Below are positions 10,101 through 20,600 of a stretch of DNA of 64,000 nucleotides, in pieces (position 1 is the stretch's first letter; each line of letters opens with the position of its first letter). The notes below the pieces were generated by a model, which worked only from the letters and a program-made list of their open reading frames with translations, was not told the DNA's origin and ran no database searches. The DNA is from Anaerolineales bacterium (lineage in GTDB: Bacteria; Chloroflexota; Anaerolineae; Anaerolineales; Villigracilaceae), in assembly GCA_020634895.1 (NCBI GenBank), contig JACKAV010000001.1:484037-548036 (forward strand). Reading direction: 5' to 3'. Made by a program: the position numbers and the translations under genes.

Positions 10101-12980
10101 CTGATATAACCTTTCCCCTTTTTCTATGATGTACGGATAATACACAAGCTTGGCTTCTTGATCGTAAATGCTTAGCACCACGATCTGGGCATCGAATATC
10201 TGGCGGATCTTTTCGCCTGTGTTGTCGTATACAGTTTGAATATCCATCTTGGTATCCAAACCGGTTAGGATGTCATTGATAAGTGAGAGTTCTTCTGCGC
10301 GCTGCCGGGTCTCGGCGAGCAGGGTTTGGGTCTCATCGAAGAGTTTTGCGTTCTGTATCGAGATACCCATGCTCGCAGCAAGCGTGGAGAGCAGGCGTAC
10401 GTCGTTCTCTTGAAAAGCGCCTTCCTGTTCAAAGTTCTGGATCGAGAGCGACCCGAATACCTGGTCCCCTACGAGGATGGGAATGGCGATCAGGGATTGC
10501 GGGAAGCTGTCTCCCGCTAAAAGGGTGGAACCGTACTGTTCAGCGATCTCGTTCACCTTTTCGTTGATAAATAATGTCGCCTTATGGGTGATGACATACC
10601 CGGAAAAGCCGGAGAGCGGCTGCTTCTCAGGGTAGATGCGCTCGCCTTTCCAATACATGTAAGGGAACGATGCGGAGTTTGTTGCAGGGTCGTAATACGA
10701 AATGACCACAGCCTGTGTGTTGAAAATGCCGCGCACCTTTTCACCGACAAGGTCATAAATGGACTGCACGTCCAGCTTGCTGGAAAGTCCCTGCTGGACG
10801 CTGTTGATGATCTCAAGTTCGGTGGCGCGCTGCTGTACTTCATTTACGAAATTGGCGTTTTGAATGGCGATGACCGCCTGCAGGGACAGTTCCTCCTGAA
10901 AGCGCAGATCGGCAGCAGAGAACGGTTCTCCGCCCTTGCGCCATACCGCCATCATACCGTTGACCTTCTTCCCCGAAAGCAGCGGCGTTACCAGCAGACG
11001 TTCATTCCGCACCGCAGGTGTTCCGGGGATTTGCAACGTGCGCGGGTCGAGGTTGGTGTCGTTGATATATTCCGCTCTGCCTTGCTGTGCCAGTGAACCG
11101 ATGATGCCTTCGCCGACAAGGATGGAATCCGCCAGGATTTCATCTGCTATGTCACCTTTGGCGACCAAAGCCCGCATGGTTTTCCCGTCAGCTTCCGGCA
11201 AGTAAATGGCGCTGCTAGAACCGTTCAACAGGTCCCGGGCGTGTGAGGCGATCTTTTCCATCACAGTGGATAGATTCAACGTGGCGGAAATGTCGCGACC
11301 GACTTCGTTCAACGCCTCGGACTCACGGGCGTGTCGGACCGTATCTTCGAACAGACGCGCATTGTCCAATGCGGCGCTCAGGCTGGTTGCAATCGTGGAT
11401 AGAAGCTTGATATCCGATTCTTGAAAGGCGTTCTCACGGTCCAGGTTTTGCAGGCTCAAGATGCCGGTCACTTGATTGCTGACAACCATCGGCGCAAACA
11501 GGAGCGACTTTGGCGCTTCTCCCGCAGATGCAGGTTCTTCGCCCAATTCCCTTGCCATGTTCAAATATCCGCTGTTGATGAGGAGTGTTGCCTGTGTTTC
11601 CACCACCCGTTTTCGAAAACCATCGATGGGGGCAGGGTGATCGAAATACATGCGTTTGCCCCGTTCGTTGACGTAGCGGTGATGGATCTCATTCGAGGCT
11701 GGATAATACAGGGATATCAGTGTGACTTGGGCATCGAAGATATCGCCGACTTTATCGCCGATCAGGTCGATGATGGATTGGAATTCGAGTTTCGATACCA
11801 ATACCTGCTGGAGGCTGTTGATCACGCCCAACTCGGCATTTCGTCCCGCCGTCTCTTTGAGGAGGCGCTGCGTTTCATTGAAGAGACGCGAGTTTTCGAT
11901 GGCAATCGCTGCCTGGTCTGCGAAGAGTCTCAGAAGACGCAGTTCGGATTCTGCAAATGTGCGCGGTTCCGCAAAGTGGATGTTCATCACGCCCACCACT
12001 TTTTGGCGGAACTTGAGAGGCATGCCGATCAAGGCTCCCTTCCAATCGGCGTTGACGTAAAGCGGGTGGGTGCTCATGTCTTCCACCAAAAGCACTTCCC
12101 CGGTCCTGGAGACAGTATCGGTCATCCCGCCCGGGCGCGGGTTGGCAACCGGCACATTTTTTATCTGTCCGTGGGAGATGGCTGTGCCGAACGTCAGTTT
12201 GTCGTCTTCATAAATGAATAGATTAATATTCTCGATGCTTGGCATCAAGTTCGATGTGTTTTGCAGAAGAGAATCAAGGACGGCGTTGTAATCCAGATTC
12301 GAAGACAGGTTGATGGTCGCTTTGCGGATGGCTTCCAACTCGGCATTATGCTGCTGGGTCTCGTTAAGGAGACGCGCGTTTTCCAGCGCGGCGCTCAATG
12401 AACGGGCAAGCGTTTCCAATAGGCGCACATCTGATGGACTGAACGAATTTTCATGGTCCATGTTTTGCAGGGAAATAACACCCCGCACCTCATCCCCCGT
12501 AACCAGCGGAACATATAGTGCGGATTTGGGTACGAGCGGTCCCAAAATGAGACGTGCGCCAAATTCCTTCATCCGTTCTTCGACGTTATCGTTGAACAGG
12601 ATCGTCTTTTTCATTTGGATGAGGGATTTGACAAGTCCGCTCATGGGGTGGGTTTCAACGTGTTCGCGTCCCTGACGGTCTTCATAAAAATTAAATATCT
12701 GGGTTTCAGCCTTGTGGTCGAAGGTGGCAATGATGGTGGTCTGTGCGCCGAACAGGTCGTGAATCTTTTCCCCGACAAGGTCGTAGATCGCCTGCATTTC
12801 CAGCTTGGATGCAAGCCCATCCTGCACGCTTTTGATGATGGCAAGCTCCGCCTCGCGCTGACGCAATTCCTTGCGGAGCTGGGCTGCAGAAGGGGATTTC
12901 GTTTTAGTTTTTGACTGAGATTTCGCGGTGCGCGTTGATGGTGTCTTTTTGGGACTTTTCTTTGTACCGGATACTGGCAT
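7125..12980 (-). CDS. Giant hybrid histidine kinase: eight GAF units, HisKA, HATPase, two receivers
   Basis: 1951 aa with no membrane segment, so a soluble sensor. A short Lys/Ser-rich coiled coil leads to eight GAF domains whose helices start near residues 48, 217, 385, 557, 725, 902, 1083 and 1263, each joined by a signalling helix such as ENARLFDETQRLL. HisKA follows with the phospho-accepting His1447 in TMSHEIRTPMNA. The ATPase domain has TNLLSNAVKFTDKG (N box) and DTGIGLS. Two receivers follow with Asp1742 (ILDMHMPEMDG) and Asp1882 (ILMDVQMPEMDG). It has its own transcription unit after the terminator at 13041-13064 and is followed by Hpt and receiver-cyclase genes. GAF ligands cannot be read from sequence. 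Confidence 0.93.
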   Translation of the reverse strand: MPVSGTKKSPKKTPSTRTAKSQSKTKTKSPSAAQLRKELRQREAELAIIKSVQDGLASKLEMQAIYDLVGEKIHDLFGAQTTIIATFDHKAETQIFNFYEDRQGREHVETHPMSGLVKSLIQMKKTILFNDNVEERMKEFGARLILGPLVPKSALYVPLVTGDEVRGVISLQNMDHENSFSPSDVRLLETLARSLSAALENARLLNETQQHNAELEAIRKATINLSSNLDYNAVLDSLLQNTSNLMPSIENINLFIYEDDKLTFGTAISHGQIKNVPVANPRPGGMTDTVSRTGEVLLVEDMSTHPLYVNADWKGALIGMPLKFRQKVVGVMNIHFAEPRTFAESELRLLRLFADQAAIAIENSRLFNETQRLLKETAGRNAELGVINSLQQVLVSKLEFQSIIDLIGDKVGDIFDAQVTLISLYYPASNEIHHRYVNERGKRMYFDHPAPIDGFRKRVVETQATLLINSGYLNMARELGEEPASAGEAPKSLLFAPMVVSNQVTGILSLQNLDRENAFQESDIKLLSTIATSLSAALDNARLFEDTVRHARESEALNEVGRDISATLNLSTVMEKIASHARDLLNGSSSAIYLPEADGKTMRALVAKGDIADEILADSILVGEGIIGSLAQQGRAEYINDTNLDPRTLQIPGTPAVRNERLLVTPLLSGKKVNGMMAVWRKGGEPFSAADLRFQEELSLQAVIAIQNANFVNEVQQRATELEIINSVQQGLSSKLDVQSIYDLVGEKVRGIFNTQAVVISYYDPATNSASFPYMYWKGERIYPEKQPLSGFSGYVITHKATLFINEKVNEIAEQYGSTLLAGDSFPQSLIAIPILVGDQVFGSLSIQNFEQEGAFQENDVRLLSTLAASMGISIQNAKLFDETQTLLAETRQRAEELSLINDILTGLDTKMDIQTVYDNTGEKIRQIFDAQIVVLSIYDQEAKLVYYPYIIEKGERLYQDPLPLREDGGGFGGHVIRTREHILVNRDFDEYSKKFQSSNLGADADDNVVVYSGLWVPMMIGDEARGVISLQNLEKEDAFSESDVRLLKTIANSIGVAIENARLFDETQRLLKETEQQNTELGVINSVQQTLVSNIDAKSIFHAVGKKLTEIFSVHSAVIYTVDLASQMMKYEYAFEQGKEWDIPPKKATSLHTYITDQVATTRKRFVVNRDFEEFASNYPDFKTSRTRLPKSLCAMPILIRKNMVTGISLQNLDEENYFTDSSLRLLETIANATGVALENARLFDETQLLLNETKRRAAELEILNNIGQVLTQQLDVHTIIEMIGDKIRELVKEDNIGIGLYDNETNTITAHYVTKGNERVQYPPFLLNAFTSKAALQGKTLVINRRSPILWKKLGSNMTAMNEIPKSVVMVPMIVGRELIGGFTIQNFERENAYDASIITLMESIASGTATAIQNALLFDEARSARAAAEQANDAKSAFLATMSHEIRTPMNAVIGMSGLLLDTKLNDEQRDYVETIRSSSDTLLAIINDILDFSKIEAGRMDMEHQPFDLRECVEASLDLVSARAVEKGIDIAYIFEGDIPPAIVGDVTRLRQIITNLLSNAVKFTDKGEVVLTASSQRFKNGGAKEKALLTFAVRDTGIGLSAEGMSRLFQSFSQADSSTTRKYGGTGLGLAISKRLVEMMGGSMRAISDGPGHGSTFIFTVKAEIADPLPAKKQVYVGVQPALQNKRVLIVDDNSTNRYILNMQTTKWGMIPRDTESPTEALQWIESGEKFDIAILDMHMPEMDGLELAKKLRSQKTHFPLVLFSSLGRREAGDEANIFSAYLSKPIKQSQLFDTLVGLFVQVDEDEKSITSERFKPDPQMGTRHPLRILLAEDNAVNQKLALRLLEQMGYKADLAVNGRETIEAVERQTYDVILMDVQMPEMDGLEATREIVARWSQEHPFIIGLTANAMQGDREMCLNAGMDHYIPKPIRVVELVDALFKAKAK

Positions 12981-13040
12981 GTTTACCTCTGGCTCGATTC
13001 AGTTTACATAGTGCCGGTGGAAACGTCAATAGCGTAATGA

Positions 13041-13064
13041 AAAAAACAGGCGGTAAACGCCTGT
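13041..13064 (-). terminator. Intrinsic terminator splitting the signalling island
   Basis: A perfect 7-bp stem (ACAGGCG / CGCCTGT) with a 5-nt loop, followed on the minus strand by a run of seven T. It lies 31 bases past the stop of the receiver-phosphatase gene and 60 bases before the start of the 1951-aa kinase, which therefore needs its own promoter. Confidence 0.85.
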
Positions 13065-13095
13065 CTGTTACTCATTTGTCATGCTGGCGGTTTTG

Positions 13096-14271
13096 CTATA
13101 ACCGTTTCAATGCCATGATGGTGATATCGTCGAACTGATTTGCGCCATCGACGAAATTCTCAAGTTCGCTCCCGAGGCGGTTGACCCTCTGCTCGGAAGT
13201 GGCATCGCCCTGCTTTAGAAAGTCCTTCAGACGATCATGCCCGAAAAATTCATTCTGGTCATTCTTTGTGTCTGGGATGCCGTCGGTATAGACGAGCAGA
13301 CTGTCGCCGCTCCCCATGTTGACTTCACCGGTCTTGAACTTCGCGTCTGGCATGTAGCCGACCACAGGTCCGGTGGGGCGCAGCTCTTCGAGTGAGCCGT
13401 CTGCGCGGAGGAGATACGGCGGCTCATTCCCGCCATTGATGTATGTGAGCTTTCCCGTTTGGGCGTCCAACACGCCGACGAAGAGTGTCGAAAAGACAAG
13501 GGCACGTTCATGAGTTTCCGCCACATATCGATTCGTGATGGAAACCGCCTGCCCGATTCGGGTGGCGGGGGAGTAGGAGACGGGTTCTGTGCCTTCGGAA
13601 AAATATTCGGCGGAGGACGTGGCGCGGAGCAGGCTGCGGAACAATGTCATGAACAGAGCCGCGCCGACGCCTTTTCCGCATACATCACCAACTAGGAAAA
13701 CGAGATTCCCGTCCGGCAGGATGAAGGCATCGTAATAATCGCCTGCCACGAATTTGGCAGCTTTGAAGAATGCGGCAACTTCCCAGCCTGCAACACTTGG
13801 AATTTCGATGGGCAGAAATTCCTTTTGAATGTCGCGGGCGATGTTCAATTCCTTTTCGAGGCTTTGCAGATATAGCTGTTCCTGGTCGCGCAGTCGTTTA
13901 CGCTCGAGGCTGGTGTTGATGCGCGCATGCAGGATGCGGGGTTCGAACGGTTTGGGAAGATAATCATCCGCGCCTTTTTCGATTCCCTTTACAACGCTTT
14001 TCAGGTCGTTGTTCGCCGAGATGACAATGATGGGAATGTCCCTCATGGCAGAGTCAGCTTTGGCTTGGTCAAGAACCGCGAAGCCATCCATGATGGGCAT
14101 CATGATATCGAGCAGCACGAGGTCGGGAGATGTCTCCTTTATCTTTTCCAATGCCTCCTGCCCGTTGACGGCTGTTACGATCTCGTAATCCAGTTCCGAA
14201 AGTTCCTGTTCGAGATAATCGATGTTAAAGGGTTCGTCATCCACGATCAGGATGCGGGGTTGTTGATTCAT
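13096..14271 (-). CDS. Response regulator with SpoIIE-type PP2C phosphatase output
   Basis: 391 aa. The receiver (residues 6-122) has Asp55 in LVLLDIMMP and Lys in LPKPF. A helical linker with EKELNIARDIQKEFLPIEIP leads to a PP2C/SpoIIE phosphatase domain from about residue 180, with FVAGDYYDAF and LVFLVGDVCGKGVGAALFM, the metal-binding Asp signatures of this family. RsbU-like proteins of this build dephosphorylate anti-sigma-factor antagonists and so switch partner-protein signalling. No anti-sigma factor or STAS gene is visible in the window. The gene follows a single-receiver gene by 4 bases and probably belongs to the unit headed by the 1093-aa kinase. Confidence 0.92.
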   Translation of the reverse strand: MNQQPRILIVDDEPFNIDYLEQELSELDYEIVTAVNGQEALEKIKETSPDLVLLDIMMPIMDGFAVLDQAKADSAMRDIPIIVISANNDLKSVVKGIEKGADDYLPKPFEPRILHARINTSLERKRLRDQEQLYLQSLEKELNIARDIQKEFLPIEIPSVAGWEVAAFFKAAKFVAGDYYDAFILPDGNLVFLVGDVCGKGVGAALFMTLFRSLLRATSSAEYFSEGTEPVSYSPATRIGQAVSITNRYVAETHERALVFSTLFVGVLDAQTGKLTYINGGNEPPYLLRADGSLEELRPTGPVVGYMPDAKFKTGEVNMGSGDSLLVYTDGIPDTKNDQNEFFGHDRLKDFLKQGDATSEQRVNRLGSELENFVDGANQFDDITIMALKRL

Positions 14272-14275
14272 CGGC

Positions 14276-14629
14276 TTATCCCAAATACTTGGTGAGCATC
14301 TCGAAGAGATACATATCGTTGACGGGCTTGGTCAGGTAATCGTCGCAGCCGGCATCTTCTGCTTTTTGCTTATGTCCTTCCATTGCATGCGCAGACAACC
14401 CAATGATGGGAATGGCAGGAAGCGCCTCACGGATCTTGCGTGTGGCTTCGTAACCGTCGAGCACCGGCAGGGAAATATCCATTAAGATCAGGTCGGGTTT
14501 TTTCTCCAACGCCATCGAGACACCCTGCCCGCCATCTTTTGCAACGATCAGGCTGTAATCGTCCTCGAGCAATTGAGTCAGCAGGTCAATGTTAAGTTCC
14601 GTATCTTCAACGATCAAAATGGTTTTCAT
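14276..14629 (-). CDS. Stand-alone receiver domain protein
   Basis: 117 aa, a single CheY-like receiver: ILIVEDTELN at the start, phosphoacceptor Asp51 in LILMDISLPVLDG, and Lys in DDYLTKPVND. There is no output domain, so it probably acts as a phosphate shuttle or as a protein-protein switch, as with DivK-type proteins. It lies 26 bases past the stop of the 3303-aa kinase and 4 bases before the receiver-PP2C gene, consistent with relay between them. Confidence 0.92.
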   Translation of the reverse strand: MKTILIVEDTELNIDLLTQLLEDDYSLIVAKDGGQGVSMALEKKPDLILMDISLPVLDGYEATRKIREALPAIPIIGLSAHAMEGHKQKAEDAGCDDYLTKPVNDMYLFEMLTKYLG

Positions 14630-14655
14630 GTTACCTCCGTAATAATGCCAATGTT

Positions 14656-17600
14656 CTAGGAACGTAAAATTTGTTTTATCTCTTCGATCAATCTTTCGCC
14701 GTCAAAACCTTGTTTGCGTATGACGAGTGCAACGTGCTCCTGCAGCCAATTAGCCTCTTCCGCGCTCAACTCTTTGGCGCTCAAGACAATGACCGGAAGT
14801 TCGCGCGTGGCTGGGCTTTCGCCCAATTTATGGATGACGCCGAACCCATCGAGTTTTGGCATCATCAGATCGAGGAGGATGACATCGGGACGATTCGCCT
14901 CCAGCGCCGCCAGGGCTGATTCGCCATCCAAAGCGGATTCCACTCTGAATTCTGCTTCCGGCAATTGCTGGTGGAGCAGATCCGTGACCTGCGGGTCGTC
15001 GTCCACAGCGAGCACGTGGATGCGGTCACGCCCCTTTTGCTTGATGACCTGCCGGAGCGCGGTCAACACTTCGGCGGGGTTGAGCGGCTTGAGTAGATAC
15101 GCCGCCGCGCCCAGGCGCAAACCAAGGGCTTTTTTATCCACGATCGTTAAAAGGATTATTGGAATATTAGTCGTCTTTGGGTCGCTTTTCAGGTCGTGCA
15201 AAACCTGCCAACCGTCCTGATCCGGCATCAAAATATCCAATAAGATGGCATGCGGCTGCAACTCGCGGGCTTTGGCGAGACCTTCCCTGCCGGAGCGCAC
15301 ACCCACCACCCTGAACTCGTTTTGCGAGAGACTTTCCTGAAGGAGATAGACCGCATCAGGGTCATCGTCGATGACGAGGACAAGCTTTTTGCCGGGCTGC
15401 GTTTTCGGCGTGGTATCAGCTTTCTGGATGGAACCCGCTGCCGCGTCTGAAGATGAGGCGGAGCCAGTTTCATACTGGATCGGTACCGTGAGCGTGAACG
15501 TCGAGCCTTTGCGGTATTCGCTGCGGACGGTCAGATCCCCGCCGAGCAGACGCGCCAGATTGCGGCTGATGGTCAGACCCAAGCCGGTGCCGCCGTATTG
15601 ACGCGTGGTGCTGCTATCCGCTTGTTGGAATTCTTCGAAGATCTTGCTGAGGGCTTCTTCGGTGATGCCGATGCCGGTATCGCTGACATCCACCACGAGA
15701 TTGTCGCCGACGCGGCTGGCTTTTAATGTGACCTTGCCCGCAGCGGTGAACTTGGCGGCGTTGCTCAATAGGTTGAGTGTGATCTGCTTGATCTTGTCCT
15801 GATCGGAATAGATGGTGCCGAGATTTTCATCCACTTGTTTGACAAGGCGAACAGTGGGTTTGATGAGCGGCGTGGTGGTGTTGGCACACAGGTCAATGAG
15901 AGAGTTGATGTCGAAGTTGGTCGCCTGCACATCCATGCGACCTGCTTCGATCTTGGCAATATCCAGCACGGTGTTGATCAGGCTGAGCAGGTGTTCCGAA
16001 CTTGATAAAACTTTGTCGAGGTTTTCAAGTTGTTTTTCGGGCAGGGCATCTTCGCCTTTTCTGCGGACGATGCGCGTGAAGCCGATGATGGCGTTGAGCG
16101 GTGTGCGCAGTTCGTGACTCATATTCGCAAGGAAGGTGCTCTTTGCCTGGTTTGCCTGTTCCGCCGCGTCTCTGGCTTCCTGCGCATCGTTAAAGAGGCG
16201 CTGCGTTTCGTCGAAGAGGCGCGCGTTCTCAACGGTAACGCTCATGGACGATGCGAGGGTTTGCAAGAGGCGCACATCCTGTTCGCTGTAGGCGTTTTCC
16301 TGTTCGTGATTTTGGAGCACGATCAAGCCATTGATGGTATTGCCGACCTGCAAGGGAACCAGCAGGAACGATTTGCATTTTGAAGAATCATCCAGCAGAG
16401 AAATATCGTATTTGCGGATTTCCTCCTCAACGTTTTTATTGATAAGGATCGGCTGTCTTGTCTCTTCGAGGTAACGATCTGCCGCCGCAGAAATGGGATG
16501 CTCCATTGCCTGATCCCGTTTACCGAATAGATTGGAGTAGGGATAATGCACAACATTTTCTGCGCGGTCTATCAACCCAATGGCGATCACCTGCGCATTG
16601 AAGGTTTCCCTGATCTTTTCGCCGACCAGTTCGTAGATCGCCTTCACATTCAACTTGGATGCAAGCCCTTCCTGAACGCTGTTGATGATCTGCAATTCGG
16701 CGGCGCGCTGTACGGTCTGTTTGAGCAGGCTTTGACTTTGCTCGAACAACTGTGTGTTTTGAATGGCGATGACTGCCTGCCGTGAAAGGTTGTTCAGGAA
16801 TTCCAGTTCGGTTTCGCTGAATTCATGTCCCTTGCCGTGCCGCCAGACCGCCATGATTCCCTTCAGCTCATTATTTGCCAGCAGCGGAACCGCCAGCAGA
16901 TGTTCGTCCGGTGTTTCTTCTGTCCCTGAAATATCCAGCGCGCGCGGATCCAGATTGGTGTCGTTGACAATTTCACCAGATTGTTTAAGCGCAATATTCC
17001 CGAGCAGACCTTCGCCCAATGTGATGGTTTCGTTGCGCAATTCCTCGGCTTCATTGCCGACAGCAGTGATGGCGCGGAAAATACGTTCATCCCTTTCGGG
17101 CAGGAAGAGCGCACTCAAGTCGCCGTCGAGCAGGTCCTTTGCGTGTGTGGCAATACTCTCGAGCACGGTTGCTGCGTCGAGGCTGGCAGAGATGTCGCGA
17201 CCCACATCCGTGAGGATCGCCATTTCCCTTGCGCGGCGCTGCGTCTCAACGTGCAGTCTCGCAGTTTTGATCGCCGAACCGGCATTGGCGGCAATGGTCG
17301 AAAGCAGGCGCAGCGAGTTCTCGTCGAACACACCTTCCTTTTGCGTACTTTGCACACTGAGCACGCCAATGGTTTCCCTGCCCGCTTTGATCGGAACGCC
17401 CAGATAACACCTCGCGCGCCGACCGATGCGGTTGATCCCCAGCGCAGAACTTTCTTCATCGAGATTGCGGTTGAATAGCAGCGGCTCGCCGTTTTGGATG
17501 ATGCGGGTCGTCAAGCCTTCGCCGAATTTGAGGGTGGGGAAGGTATCGCCGTATTGATATGGGAAATCGATGACTCCGGCATGGGGATCGTACAATGCGA

Positions 17601-20600
17601 GATAGGCGATATCCGCATTGAAGGTATCGCGCATCTGACTCCCGATGAGCTGGATCATGTTATCCAGGTCTGTCTCTGCCACCAAAGCTTGTGTGACGGT
17701 GCTGATTGCAGAGAGTTCAGCGGCGCGTTCTTCGGTCTCATTCAGCAGGCGTTGAGTTTCATCGAAGAGGCGGGCATTTTCCAGGGCAATGCCGGTTGCG
17801 TTCGAAATGGTCTCCAACAGGCGCAGCGCCGATTCGGTAAAGAAGTTTTCCGTTTCAAGATTCTGCAGCGATATACCGGTGATCGAATTCTTGCGGATGA
17901 GGATCGGTATGGCGCAAAGCGACTTTGGCAGAACCGAGCGTGAAGAATGAAAATCGGGGAACTGTTTGGCGAATTCATTAAAACCGGTATTGACTACAAA
18001 GCTCTTTCGCGTACCAACGACCTGTTCCAGAATGTGCATATGCAGGCTGGTGGCGGGTCTGGGCTCGATATCCCATTCCTTGCCCTGCTCGAAGGCGAAT
18101 TCATACTTCAACGATTTCGTGTTGAAATCGATCGTATAGATCGCCGCCGATTGAACGTTGAAGACTTCGATCAGTTTTCTGCCGACAGCCTGGAAAACGG
18201 ACTTGGTGTCGAGGTTCGAGACCAGCGTTTGTTGAATGGCGTTGATGACGCTCAGCTCGGAGTTGCGTTGTTCGGTTTCAGTAAGCAGGCGCTGTGTTTC
18301 TTCGAACAGACGCGCGTTCTGCATGGCAGTACCCATGCCCGAAGCGATGGTCTCCAGCATGCGTATCATCGAGGCTGGGTACGGACTCTTATTCTTGAAG
18401 TTTTGGACGGTGATACCGCCGATCAATTCACCCCCGGTCAGGATGGGGATCATAACCGCCGACTTGGGGATATCCGTACCGAAGGTCAGGTTGGCGCCGT
18501 ACTTTTCCCAGGCTTCTTCGGTCACATCGTTGATTACCAATGACTTGCCTTGTCGCGCCAGCCTCAAGCTGAGTGAACTGAAAGAAATGGGTTCCGGGTA
18601 CACCCGTTCGTTATTTTTATAAACATAAACGGGCGTAAGCATGTTGGTTTTTTTGTTATACAAACCGATGCCCATATTTTCGGTTTGGATCGCCTGACGC
18701 AATTTATCACCGACCTGATCGACCAGTGATTTGAGATCGATCTCCTGGGTCATTGCCTGACCGATGCTGTTGATGACTGCCAGTTCGGCGTTGCGTTCCT
18801 CGGTCTCATCGAGCAGGCGTTGGATCTCGTCGAAGAGGCGCGCGTTCTCAAGGGCAATTCCCATACTGCCAGCCAGCGTTTGCAGCAGGCGCACATCGGA
18901 TTCTGCAAACGCGTATTCCTGAACCATATTTTGAAGGCTGAAATACCCGTTGACCTGTGAACCCGTCCCGAATGGGACATAGATCAACGATTTGGGCGGA
19001 CGTGAACCTTCGATGGTTTTTAAGCCATATCGTTTTGATTCTTCGTCGGAGTCTTTATTGATCACCACGGTTTGGCGCGATTCGATCAGGTGTTTTACCA
19101 ATGGGCTGAAAGGCAATAGCTCATCGTCGTACATGCGTTGACCCTCGTCAACCGCATACTCCAATTTTGCAAGTTGTTTTTCATGATCGAATGAACTAAT
19201 GATAGTGGAATGTGTGCTGAACATACTTTGTATCTTTTCGCCGACCAGGTCGAAGATGGCTTGCATATCCAGTTTGGATGCCAGCCCCTCCTGCACCGAG
19301 TTGATGATGGCAAGTTCCTGTGCGCGCTGTTCGGTCTCTTTGAGGAGACGCTGGGTTTCGTCGAAGAGGCGGGCATTTTCGAGGGAAACGCTCATGGCAT
19401 TGGCGAGGGTTTGCAGGAGACGCATATCCGAATCGCTGAAGGCATGCTCATGGTCATTGTCTACCATGTCGATCAGACCACGTGCCTGGGCGCCGACGAT
19501 GAGTGGGACGAAAACAGCCGATTTTTCCAACTGTGTGCCGGGCAGCGTGTAACTCCCGTATTTTTCACTTTCCTGTGCCATATTCTCGTTGAGCATGAGA
19601 GTTTCGCGTGTACGGAGCACGTACGAACTAAAGCCATGATCGGGGAGTGGAATGGATTCGATCGTGATACGCTTTCCATTTTCATACGCATAGGGGAAGT
19701 GGAGGATATTCGTCTTGGGATCGTAAATACGGATGGACATATCCCGATTATTAAAGATCTCGCGGATCTTGTCTCCCACTGCGTCATAAATGCCTTGAAT
19801 GTTAAGCTCAGCGGCGAGGGCGGCTTGCACGCTGTTGATGATTGCCAGTTCTGCATTGCGCTCTTCTGTCTCTTTGAGCAGGCGCTGGGTTTCGTCGAAG
19901 AGACGCGCATTCTCGAGCGCGGTTCCCAGCGAGGCGGCGATGGTGGTCAGCAGGCGCAGTTCCGATTCGCCGAAGGCGTTCTCGTACTCATGATCCTCGA
20001 TAAGGATTTGCCCGACCACTTGATCACTGGTAATAATGGGAATATGTGCCCCAGATTTTGATGTGTCAGTTCCCGGCGCGGTAATGATGCCAAAATCAAA
20101 TTGTTCCTGACTTGTGTTGAAAACAATCGGTTGCCGTTTTTTACGAAGTGCATCGAATAGCCCGCCTTCTTTTGGGGTTCCTGGGTCCACGTGGATTTTT
20201 TCGCCATGTTCATATTCATACATGGGGATGATTAAGTTTGCCTTGCGGTCATACCAACGAATGCCAATGTCACCTGAATGGAGAACTTCCCGCAACTTAT
20301 CGCCGACCAGATCCACAATGGCTTGGAAATCCAACTCGGCGGCGAGTCCCTGTTGAATGGAGTTGATGATCTGCAATTCGGCGACGCGTTCCTGCTCGGC
20401 TTTGAAGAGGCGCTGTGTTTCGTCGAAGAGACGCGCGTTCTCGAGGGCAGTTCCCAGCGAGGCGGCGATGGTGGTCAGCAGGCGCAGTTCCGATTCGCCG
20501 TAGGCGTTCTCGCGCTCGAAGTCTTCCATCTGCAAAGAACCAATAAGACGGTCACTGCTAATGATGGGAACACTGACCATAGATTTACTGGTATCTGTGC

